In this document: positions 15,866 to 23,393 of the stretch, piece by piece
Layout: each line of letters begins with the position of its first letter
Numbering within the stretch: position 1 is the first letter of the stretch
Assembly: GCF_004348545.1 (NCBI RefSeq)
Contig: NZ_SMKL01000004.1
Coordinates: 62,001 to 126,000 of the forward strand
Origin: Jiangella ureilytica
GTDB lineage: Bacteria; Actinomycetota; Actinomycetes; Jiangellales; Jiangellaceae
Reading direction: 5' to 3'
DNA: 64,000 nucleotides
Program-made: the position numbers and the translations under genes
Notes under the pieces: model-generated
Database searches by the model: none
Told to the model about the DNA's origin: nothing
Seen by the model: the letters and a program-made list of their open reading frames with translations, nothing else

Positions 15866-17975
15866 GGTGGCTGTAGTCGCGGTAGACGATGACGCCGCCC
15901 ACCACCGGGTAGCAGTGGTCGTCGTCGCAGAACCGGTCGGTCAGGTCCAACAGGTGGACGCGGGGGTCGTCGGACTCGCCGGCGGCCACCGCGGCGGCGT
16001 CGTCGGGCAGGTCGCCGGCCGGCGTGGCGCAGTCGATCTCGTCGCCGGGGTGCGCCGACAGGCAGGTGGGCACGTACCCGCCCTGGGTGGGCGGCACGTC
16101 GCGGATGACGACGACGTCCTTGCCGGCCTCGGTCCACGCGTCCCAGACGGGGGCGAAGCCGTCGACCTCGGGATCGTCGAGCTCGGTGTCGCGGCCGTCG
16201 GTGAACTCGTAGGCGGTCGTGTACATCGAGGTGACGACGATGGAGACGGACGGGTCGGCGGCCACCTCGTCGCGGACCTCGCGCACCCACCGCTCGCAGC
16301 TGTCGCCGGCCTCGTCGGTCTGCTCGGAGTCGAGCACGCGGCGCGCGGAGGTGGGCGGGCAGGAGCTCTTGAGGTACGTGACGATGGTCCACCGGCTGGA
16401 CTCGGCGACGAGCTCGAGGCCGGGCAGCCAGTGCGTGGCGTGGGAGTCGCCGACCAGCGCGATGACCCGCTTGGGGTCGGGCCCGGTGTAGCCCTTCTCG
16501 CAGCGGATGACGTCGGGCTGGGTGATGGCCTGCTGGCACTCCTGGTACTCCGAGCGCCGGTTCTGCTCGACGGCGACCTCGGGCAGCGGGATGAGCGGGC
16601 CGGAGCCGATGGGGTCGCAGCCGCTGTCGGGTGCGAGCGCCGCCGGCCCGACGCAGGGCTCGGCGACGGCGTCGGCGCCGAGGACGGCTTCGGCGCGGGC
16701 CTCGGCCTCGGACTCGCGGCGGTCGAGGTCGGTGTTGACGGCGACCGTGCCGGCGACGACGAGAGCCATGCCGGCGCCGGCGAAGGCGAACGCCCGCCAC
16801 GGCGCCGCGGCCAGGAAGGTGCGGGTGCGCAGCGGGTCCTCGACGTAGACCTTGCTGAGCCAGGCCAGCACGAGGGTGGCGGCGAAGATGCCCAGCTTGT
16901 CGACGAGGCGCAGGTCGGTGCCGGTGACGTGCGGCAGCACGATGATGAGCGGCCAGTGCCACAGGTAGACCGAGTAGGAGATGTCGCCGATGAACGTGGC
17001 CGGGCGCCGGGTCAGCCACCAGTGCGGCGTGAACCGGCGCGACGTCGGGCCCGCGGCCATGACGGCCACCGTGCCGAGCACCGGCAGCAGCGCCACCCAG
17101 CCGGGGAAGAGCGTGGCGCCGTCGTAGAAGACGCCGGCGGCCACGATGGCGGCCAGGCCGGCGCCGCCTATCAGCGCGCGGACGATGCCGCGGCGGGCCG
17201 TCGGGAGGGCGAGCAGCGCGAGCAGCCCGCCGGCGGCGAACTCCCAGATGCGCGTGGGCGTGACGAAGTAGGCGGCCGCGGGGTCGGCGTAGGTGGCGAC
17301 GACCGAGTAGACCAGCGACACCGCGCCGAGCAGCGCGATGCCGGCGGCGAGCAGCCGGCGCCCGGACCACCGGATCCACGAGCGCCGGCTCAGCACGACG
17401 ATGCCCAGCACCAGCACCGGCCACAGGACGTAGAACTGCTCCTCGACCGAGAGCGACCAGTAGTGCTGCGCCAGCGTGGGCGCGTTGTCCTGGGCCATGT
17501 AGTCGACGGCGTCGCCGGCCAGGGCCCAGTTCTGCACGTAGAGGGCGCTGGCGGCGAGCTGGCGGGCGGTGGTGGCCCACTCCGTGGCCGGGAGGAAGGT
17601 GACCGTCGCCACCGCGCCCAGCGCCAGGACAAGCAGCGACGCCGGGAGCAGCCGCCGGATGCGGCGGGCCCAGAAGCGGTGCAGCGAGAGCGTGCCGGTG
17701 CGGACGGTCTCGCGGTGGATGTGGTCGGTGATGAGGTAGCCGGAGATGACGAAGAACACGTCGACGCCGACGAACCCGCCGCTGAGCTGGGCCGGCCAGA
17801 GGTGGAAGAACACCACCAGCAGCACGGCGACGGCGCGCAGCCCCTGGATCTCGGGACGGTGCCGGGCCACGCCCGCGCCCGTGGTGGCCTGCCGCCGTCG
17901 TTCGGCCGGATGGGGTGCGACCGCCGGAGCCGGGTCGGGGACGTGGTCGGGACAAATCTGCGCGTCTGTGCTCAT
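15786..17975 (-). CDS. OafA/YrhL-type O-acyltransferase with SGNH domain
   Basis: 729 aa. After a cytosolic leader the membrane domain begins HRPEIQGLRAVAVLLVVFFH and has GVDVFFVISGYLITDHI, YYWSLSVEEQFY-type residues (HYWSLSVEEQFYVLWP) and SYSVYLWHWPLII, all standard for acyltransferase 3. From about residue 430 an extracytoplasmic SGNH domain follows with GDSHATHWLP (Ser ~511) and the DxxH pair in YRDYSHLT (Asp ~700, His ~703), so all catalytic residues are present. Probably acetylates the surface polysaccharide. The ATG overlaps the stop of the 2-epimerase (ATGA), so the two are cotranscribed. Confidence 0.88.
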   Translation of the reverse strand: MSTDAQICPDHVPDPAPAVAPHPAERRRQATTGAGVARHRPEIQGLRAVAVLLVVFFHLWPAQLSGGFVGVDVFFVISGYLITDHIHRETVRTGTLSLHRFWARRIRRLLPASLLVLALGAVATVTFLPATEWATTARQLAASALYVQNWALAGDAVDYMAQDNAPTLAQHYWSLSVEEQFYVLWPVLVLGIVVLSRRSWIRWSGRRLLAAGIALLGAVSLVYSVVATYADPAAAYFVTPTRIWEFAAGGLLALLALPTARRGIVRALIGGAGLAAIVAAGVFYDGATLFPGWVALLPVLGTVAVMAAGPTSRRFTPHWWLTRRPATFIGDISYSVYLWHWPLIIVLPHVTGTDLRLVDKLGIFAATLVLAWLSKVYVEDPLRTRTFLAAAPWRAFAFAGAGMALVVAGTVAVNTDLDRRESEAEARAEAVLGADAVAEPCVGPAALAPDSGCDPIGSGPLIPLPEVAVEQNRRSEYQECQQAITQPDVIRCEKGYTGPDPKRVIALVGDSHATHWLPGLELVAESSRWTIVTYLKSSCPPTSARRVLDSEQTDEAGDSCERWVREVRDEVAADPSVSIVVTSMYTTAYEFTDGRDTELDDPEVDGFAPVWDAWTEAGKDVVVIRDVPPTQGGYVPTCLSAHPGDEIDCATPAGDLPDDAAAVAAGESDDPRVHLLDLTDRFCDDDHCYPVVGGVIVYRDYSHLTREYAAALAPELGARLNRALTEEQD

Positions 17976-19042
17976 GCGGGGCGTCCGCGGACCAGTTCCT
18001 CGACCACCTGCGTGGCGGCGTGGCCGTCGCCGTACGGCGTGCCCTGGGGGGCCGACGGGAGCGGCCGGGCGACGGCGTCGGCGAGGTCGGCGGGCTCGGG
18101 CACCAGCACGTTCCAGCCGTCCCGCAGCGTCTCGAGCCACTCGGTCTCGGTGCGCAGCGTGCTGCACGGGCGGCCCAGCAGGTAGGCCTCCTTCTGCAGG
18201 CCGCCGGAGTCGGTGACGACGCTCGCCGCGTGCAGGACGGCGGCGACCATGGCCGGGTAGGGCAGCGGCTGCGCGGTGTGCAGCGAGCTGCCGGGACGAT
18301 CGAGGTCGATGCCGAACTCGCGGCAGCGGGCCACCAGCCTGGGGTGGGCCAGCAGCAGCACCGGCACGGGCAGCCCGGCCAGCGCGTCGACGACGGCGGT
18401 GAGCCGCTTGGCGTCGTCGGTGTTCTCGGCGCGGTGGATGGTGGCCGCGACGTAGCCGCCCGGCTCCAGCCCGGCCGGCAGCCGCGGCGGGGTGTCGCGC
18501 ACGGCGTCGCGGACCCGGAAGCACACGTCGGTCATGACGTCGCCGACCCGGACGGTGCGCTCGGCCAGGCCCTCGCGGGCGAGGTTCGCCACGGCGACGT
18601 CGGTGGGCGCGAGCAGGAGATCGGCCGCATGGTCGGTCAGTACCCGGTTGTGCTCTTCGGGCATCGCCCGGTTGAACGAGCGCAGGCCGGCCTCGAGGTG
18701 CGCGATGGGCAGGTGCAACTTGACCGCCGCGACCGTTCCGGCGAGGGTGGAGTTGGTGTCGCCGTAGACGAGAACCCAGTCGGGGCGGCGCTCGGCCAGC
18801 ACGCCGTCCAGTGCCGCGAGCATGGCGCCGGTCTGCGTGCCATGGCTGCCCGAGCCGATGCCCAGGTGCACGTCGGGCGCGGGAATGCGCAGGTCGGCGA
18901 AGAACACGTCGGACATGTTCGTGTCATAGTGCTGCCCCGTGTGCACGATGACGTGCTCGTGCCCGCCCGCCGTCAGCGCCTCGGCTACAGGAGCGAGCTT
19001 GACGAATTGCGGGCGGGCTCCGACGATGCTGAGCACCTGCAT
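17972..19042 (-). CDS. UDP-GlcNAc 2-epimerase family (WecB/WbpI-like)
   Basis: 356 aa from ATG 19042, which has GAGGACGG upstream; a longer frame to 19150 adds a poor leader. Family landmarks: VLSIVGARPQFVKLAPVAEAL, VIVHTGQHYDTNMSDVFF, LVYGDTNSTLAG, HLEAGLRSFNRAMPEEHNR, and VVTDSGGLQKEAYLLGRPC with the conserved ESGG-like turn as DSGG. Members invert C2 of UDP-GlcNAc, or in the WbpI/WlbD branch of UDP-GlcNAc(3NAc)A. Since the other four enzymes of the latter route are in this window, the WbpI role is favoured, but sequence alone does not separate them. Divergent from the dehydrogenase gene across a 110-bp promoter gap. Confidence 0.85.
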   Translation of the reverse strand: MQVLSIVGARPQFVKLAPVAEALTAGGHEHVIVHTGQHYDTNMSDVFFADLRIPAPDVHLGIGSGSHGTQTGAMLAALDGVLAERRPDWVLVYGDTNSTLAGTVAAVKLHLPIAHLEAGLRSFNRAMPEEHNRVLTDHAADLLLAPTDVAVANLAREGLAERTVRVGDVMTDVCFRVRDAVRDTPPRLPAGLEPGGYVAATIHRAENTDDAKRLTAVVDALAGLPVPVLLLAHPRLVARCREFGIDLDRPGSSLHTAQPLPYPAMVAAVLHAASVVTDSGGLQKEAYLLGRPCSTLRTETEWLETLRDGWNVLVPEPADLADAVARPLPSAPQGTPYGDGHAATQVVEELVRGRPA

Positions 19043-19152
19043 GGAAGACCGTCCTCGAAACACCTGGCACGACTCAGACATGGGCAAGGCCGCGAACCAA
19101 CCCCGGTAGCCTATACGCCGGACCGCATCCGCCATCACGACCGAGGTCATAC

Positions 19153-20463
19153 GTGAGAATCACCGTCGTCGCCCTGGGCAAGATAGGGCTGCCGCTCGCC
19201 GTCCAGTTCGCCACCAAGGGTCACGAGGTCATCGGCGTCGATGTCAACCGGACCGTCGTCGACCTCGTCAACAAGGGCGAGGAGCCCTTCCCCGGCGAGG
19301 ACCAGCTGGCCGAGAAGCTGTCCGAGGTGGTGGGCGCCGGGCGGTTGCGGGCCACCACCGACTACGCCGACGCCGTCCCCGGCAGCGACGCCGTCGTGCT
19401 CGTCGTGCCGTTGTTCGTCGACGACACCACCGGTGAGCCCGACTTCGGCTGGATGGACTCCGCCACGCAGTCGCTGGCCGAGAACCTCACGCCGGGCACG
19501 CTGGTCTCCTACGAGACCACGCTGCCGGTCGGTACCACCCGGAACCGGTGGAGACCACTCATCGAGAAGGTCTCCGGCCTGACCGAGGGCACCGACTTCC
19601 ACCTGGTGTTCTCGCCCGAGCGCGTGCTCACCGGCCGGGTCTTCGCCGACCTGCGCAAGTATCCCAAGCTCATCGGCGGTCTGACGCCGGCGGGTGCGGA
19701 GCGGGCGCGCTCGTTCTACGAGGCCGTCCTCGACTTCGACGAGCGCGCCGACCTCCCGCGAGGCAACGGCGTCTGGGACCTCGGCAGCGCCGAGGCGGCC
19801 GAGATGGCCAAGCTCGCCGAGACCACCTACCGCGACGTCAACATCGGCCTGGCCAACCAGTTCGGCCGGTTCGCCGCCGCCAACGGCATCGACGTCTTCC
19901 AGGTCATCGAGGCGTCCAACTCCCAGCCCTACAGCCACATCCACCGCCCCGGCATCGCCGTCGGCGGGCACTGCATCCCGGTGTACCCGCGGCTGTACCT
20001 GTGGACCGACCCCGACGCCACCGTCGTCCGGGCCGCCCGCGAGGCCAACGTCGGCATGCCCGAGTACACCGTGGGCCTGGTCGAGGCCGCGGCCGGCGGC
20101 TCGGTCGACGGCCTGCGCGTGGTCGTCCTGGGCGCGGCCTACCGCGGCCGGGTCAAGGAGACGGCGTTCTCCGGCGTCTTCCCGACGGTGGCGGCGCTGC
20201 GCGAGCGCGGGGCCGACGTGCTGGTGCACGACCCCCTCTACACCGACGACGAGCTGCGCGGGCTGGGCTTCGAGCCGTACCACCTCGGCGAGCCGGCCGA
20301 CGCCGTCGTCGTCCAGGCCGACCACCCCGAGTACGCCGAGGTCGGCTCCGCCGACGTGCCGGGCGCGAAGGTCCTGGTCGACGGCCGCGACGTCACCGAC
20401 GCCGCCCGCTGGGACGGCGTCACGCGCATCGTCGTGGGCCGGGCGGCCTCCTCACCCGCATGA
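19153..20463 (+). CDS. UDP-N-acetylglucosamine 6-dehydrogenase-like nucleotide-sugar dehydrogenase (WbpA type)
   Basis: 436 aa, GTG start. The NAD-binding loop is VVALGKIGLPLAVQFA; then VVLVVPLFVD, LVSYETTLPVGTTRNR, FSPERVLTGRVF, EMAKLAETTYRDVNIGLANQ and the catalytic Cys in IAVGGHCIPVYP. It oxidises C6 of a UDP-HexNAc to the uronic acid with two NAD+. It is transcribed divergently from the 2-epimerase. With the genes at 11992-14686 it would form the entry step to a diacetamido-uronic acid. It is only distantly similar to the second dehydrogenase at 37498, so the two may serve different sugars. Confidence 0.87.
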   Translation: MRITVVALGKIGLPLAVQFATKGHEVIGVDVNRTVVDLVNKGEEPFPGEDQLAEKLSEVVGAGRLRATTDYADAVPGSDAVVLVVPLFVDDTTGEPDFGWMDSATQSLAENLTPGTLVSYETTLPVGTTRNRWRPLIEKVSGLTEGTDFHLVFSPERVLTGRVFADLRKYPKLIGGLTPAGAERARSFYEAVLDFDERADLPRGNGVWDLGSAEAAEMAKLAETTYRDVNIGLANQFGRFAAANGIDVFQVIEASNSQPYSHIHRPGIAVGGHCIPVYPRLYLWTDPDATVVRAAREANVGMPEYTVGLVEAAAGGSVDGLRVVVLGAAYRGRVKETAFSGVFPTVAALRERGADVLVHDPLYTDDELRGLGFEPYHLGEPADAVVVQADHPEYAEVGSADVPGAKVLVDGRDVTDAARWDGVTRIVVGRAASSPA

Positions 20464-20479
20464 CCCCGCCGACCACTGG

Positions 20480-20536
20480 TGATCATGGAGAGATCGGGCG
20501 TCCCGGCGACCCGGAACCCCGACGTCTCCATGATCA
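20480..20536. terminator. Stem-loop with 12-bp perfect outer arms
   Basis: TGATCATGGAGA (20480-20491) is repeated in inverted orientation as TCTCCATGATCA (20525-20536), with a second inner stem TCGGG/CCCGA. It lies 17 bases after the dehydrogenase stop, consistent with a transcription terminator. The word GATCATGGAGA recurs at 31648-31658 next to another stem-loop, so it may belong to a repeated intergenic element. Confidence 0.55.
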
Positions 20537-20635
20537 ACGGTGGGTGGGGGCGCGGGCCGGTCGGCCGCTGTGCGTTCGGCGCTGGTCTTGTCAGTGCCCG
20601 TCCCTAGGGTGGGACCCAGCCGAACGGGGCGGGGC

Positions 20636-23257
20636 ATGACCACCTCGCCGGAGCAGCGGTCTGCCGCGAGCGAGGGGCAGCCTCGCCGGCCGGGGGCGGG
20701 CCGCACGCACGTCGTCATGCTGGTGGCCAACGACGTCGTCACCGACAGCCGGGTCAAGAAGGAGGCGCAGGCGGTCGCCGACGCCGGGCACCGGGTCACC
20801 GTGCTGGGCGTCGCCGCCGACGGGCGCCGGTCGCTCGAGCTGATCGGCGACGTGCTGGTGGTGCGGGTGCCGGTGGCGTTCCAGCTGCGCGACGAGCGCG
20901 ACCGCAAGCGCCGGTCGCACCGCGACTGGCGCCCGCCGTTCGTCGGCTATCCGGTCAAGACGGCGCAGGCGGCGCGCAAACAGGCGCTGAAGGCGCGCCG
21001 CGCCGAGCTGGCCGGCCGGACCCGCGGCGCGGGCGCCAGGCTGGCCGGGCTGCGGCTGACCGCCGCCGAGCGGGCCGCCTGGCTGCGCGCCGGCATGGGC
21101 AACCGCGCCGACAAGGCGTTCCGGTTCGGCTGGCGGGCCTGGGACGGCGTCGCAGCCCGCACTCCGTGGCCGGCCCGCTGGCGCCTGGTGCACCCGCAGG
21201 CCTACGACTACGAGCTCGCGTTCGGCCCGCTGCTGGACCAGCTGGCGCCCGACGCCGTGCACGCGCACGACATGCACGTCATCGGCGTCGCGGTGCGCGC
21301 GGCCGAGCGGGCCCGCGCGGCCGGCCGGCGTCTGGCGGTCGTCTACGACGCGCACGAGTACGTGCCCGGGCTGTCGCGCTACGGCGCCCGCACGCCACGG
21401 TTCATCGCCGCCTGGGCCAACCACGAGCGCGAGTACATCGGCCGCGCCGACCGCGTCGTCACCGTCAGCCCGGCCATCGCCCGCACGCTGCACCAGCGGT
21501 ACCGCCTCGACCGCGAGCCCACCGTCGTCATCAACTCGCCGAGCATGACGGAGCTGACCGGCGACGACGTCCCCGGCCTGCGGGCGCGCACGGGCCTCGC
21601 GCCGGACGTGCCGCTGCTGGTCTACAGCGGCGGCGTCACCAAGGCCCGCGGCGTCGAGACGGCCGTCGAGGCGCTGCCGTCGCTGCCCGGCGTGAATCTG
21701 GCCGTCGTGTCGGTGCCGCACATCGACATCGCGCCGGTCGAGCAGCTGCGCGCGCTGGCCGCCCGGCTCGGCGTCCAGGACCGCGTGCACGTTCTGAATC
21801 CGGTGCGCCCGCACGAGGTGGTGTCGTTCCTCTCGTCGGCCGACGTCGGGCTGATCCCGATCCTGCGCTACCCCAGCCACGAGATGGCGCTGCCGAACAA
21901 GGTCTTCGAGTACGCCTTCGCCGGCCTGCCGGTCGTCACCAGCGACATGCCGAGCCTGACGGAGTTCATGCACCAGTCCGGCATCGGCGAGGTCTACCGC
22001 GTCGGCGACGCCGCCGACCTCGCCGCCAAGGTGCGCACCGTCCTGGCCGACCCCGCGCCCTACCGCGCCCGGCTGGAGCGCCCGGAGTTCCGCCGCGAGG
22101 TCTCCTGGGAGGGTCAGGCGCAGCACCTGCGCGAGCTGTACGCGGACCTCCTGGGGGCGCCGACGGCGTCCGCCTCCGTCGCCGCCGTGGCCGCGGCCGC
22201 CACTCCGGCCCCCGCCCCGACGCCGCACCTGCTCATCGGCCCCTCCAACAGCGCCGGGCAGGGCTGGCGGTGGGCGCGCGCCGTCGAGCGGTACGCGCCG
22301 CCGGCGGTCGCCGAGAACCTCATGGCCGAGGCCGGCTCGTTCGCGTTCCGGGCCGACCACGTGGTGCCGGCCGAGCGTTTCCACCACGACGCCGCCTGGG
22401 TGGTCGAGTTCGCCGACCACGTGCTGCGCACCGTCACCCACGTGCTGTTCGAGGCCGCACGCCCGGTGCTCGGCCAGGCCCGCGGGCAGCTGTTCACCGA
22501 GGACCTGCCGACGCTGCGTGCGGCCGGCATCGCGGCGGGGGTCATCCTGCACGGCTCGGAGATCCGCGACCCGCGCCGGCACCGCGAGCTGTTCCGCTAC
22601 TCGCCGTTCGGCGACCCCGACGAGCCCCTGACGCACAAGCTGCAGCAGGCCACGCAGGTGGTGCTCGGCCACCTGCGCGACTTCGACGGCCCCTGCTTCG
22701 TCACCACGCCCGATCTGCTCGAGTTCATCGACGACGCCCAGTGGCTGCCCGTCGTGGTCGACGTCGACGACCTCGCCACCGACCGGCCGGTATTGGAGCG
22801 GCGGCTGCCGGTCGTGCTGCACGCGCCGTCGCGGGGCGTGCTCAAGGGCTCCGCCGTCGCCGACCCCGTGCTGAGCGACCTGCAGGACCGCGGGCTGATC
22901 GAGTACCGGCGCGTCGAGGGCGTGGCGCACCCCGAACTCATGGCGCAGGTGCGAGACTCCGACATCGTGGTCGACCAGCTGCTGCTCGGGTCGTACGGCG
23001 TCATGGCGTGCGAGGCGATGGCGGCCGGACGGGTCACCGTCGGGCACGTCGCCGGACACGTCCGGGCCGCGATCCCGGCCGAGCTGCCGCTGATCGAGGC
23101 GACGCCGGACGATCTCGGCGCCGTCGTCGAACGGCTGGTCGCGGAGCGCGAGCCCGCCGTCAAGGCGGCGGCGGCCGGTCCGGACTTCGTCCGCCGGTTC
23201 CACGACGGCCGGGCCTCGGCGCGGGTGCTGGCGCCCTTCCTGGGCGTCGGCGACTGA
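20636..23257 (+). CDS. Two-module glycosyltransferase: GT4 then IGPxNxAGQG module
   Basis: 873 aa from ATG 20636 with GGGCGGGG just before it. Residues ~22-505 form a GT4 enzyme with a long basic insertion: VVMLVANDVVTDSRVKKEAQ, VHAHDMHVIGVAVRAAE, VVYDAHEYVPGL, LLVYSGGVTKARGVETAVEA, NKVFEYAFAGLPVVTSDMP. An Ala/Pro linker (residues ~508-530) leads to the second module: LLIGPSNSAGQGWRWARAVE, VILHGSEIRDPRRH, HAPSRGVLKGSAV, DIVVDQLLLGSYGVMACEAM. Both halves align with the halves of the 9134 protein, but in swapped order. Probably performs two transfers, or one transfer with a binding module, in glycan assembly. Confidence 0.8.
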   Translation: MTTSPEQRSAASEGQPRRPGAGRTHVVMLVANDVVTDSRVKKEAQAVADAGHRVTVLGVAADGRRSLELIGDVLVVRVPVAFQLRDERDRKRRSHRDWRPPFVGYPVKTAQAARKQALKARRAELAGRTRGAGARLAGLRLTAAERAAWLRAGMGNRADKAFRFGWRAWDGVAARTPWPARWRLVHPQAYDYELAFGPLLDQLAPDAVHAHDMHVIGVAVRAAERARAAGRRLAVVYDAHEYVPGLSRYGARTPRFIAAWANHEREYIGRADRVVTVSPAIARTLHQRYRLDREPTVVINSPSMTELTGDDVPGLRARTGLAPDVPLLVYSGGVTKARGVETAVEALPSLPGVNLAVVSVPHIDIAPVEQLRALAARLGVQDRVHVLNPVRPHEVVSFLSSADVGLIPILRYPSHEMALPNKVFEYAFAGLPVVTSDMPSLTEFMHQSGIGEVYRVGDAADLAAKVRTVLADPAPYRARLERPEFRREVSWEGQAQHLRELYADLLGAPTASASVAAVAAAATPAPAPTPHLLIGPSNSAGQGWRWARAVERYAPPAVAENLMAEAGSFAFRADHVVPAERFHHDAAWVVEFADHVLRTVTHVLFEAARPVLGQARGQLFTEDLPTLRAAGIAAGVILHGSEIRDPRRHRELFRYSPFGDPDEPLTHKLQQATQVVLGHLRDFDGPCFVTTPDLLEFIDDAQWLPVVVDVDDLATDRPVLERRLPVVLHAPSRGVLKGSAVADPVLSDLQDRGLIEYRRVEGVAHPELMAQVRDSDIVVDQLLLGSYGVMACEAMAAGRVTVGHVAGHVRAAIPAELPLIEATPDDLGAVVERLVAEREPAVKAAAAGPDFVRRFHDGRASARVLAPFLGVGD

Positions 23258-23281
23258 ACCAGGCCCGAACGGCACCGAACC

Positions 23282-23299
23282 GAATCGTCCGAACGATTC
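23282..23299. terminator. Small stem-loop after the two-module GT
   Basis: GAATCGT-CCGA-ACGATTC, a perfect 7-bp stem with a 4-base loop, lies 25 bases after the stop at 23257. Position and shape suit a weak terminator; no T-run follows. Confidence 0.4.
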
Positions 23300-23335
23300 C
23301 GCCCAATCGGTTGCGTGACTCCTGTGACTGGTGAG

Positions 23336-23352
23336 ACTGTTGATGCAACAGT
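23336..23352. promoter_or_regulatory. Perfect 7-3-7 inverted repeat upstream of the amidase gene
   Basis: ACTGTTG-ATG-CAACAGT lies about 40 bases before GTG 23394 in an unusually A/T-rich stretch. GTGACT-like direct repeats stand immediately upstream (23314-23335). It could be an operator for a dimeric regulator or a leader hairpin. Confidence 0.35.
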
Positions 23353-23393
23353 AGCCATCTGAAGCATCGCACCTGGTCGGCGGGGGACGAGTC

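Noticed and set aside
15867-18185. 772-codon open frame on the plus strand over the acyltransferase and epimerase genes
   Set aside because: Repetitive Val/Gly/Asp/Arg composition typical of antisense frames; the minus-strand genes have full family motifs.
20480-20536. Riboswitch
   Set aside because: Only a simple stem-loop is visible with no conserved core, and it directly follows a stop codon, so a terminator is the simpler reading.
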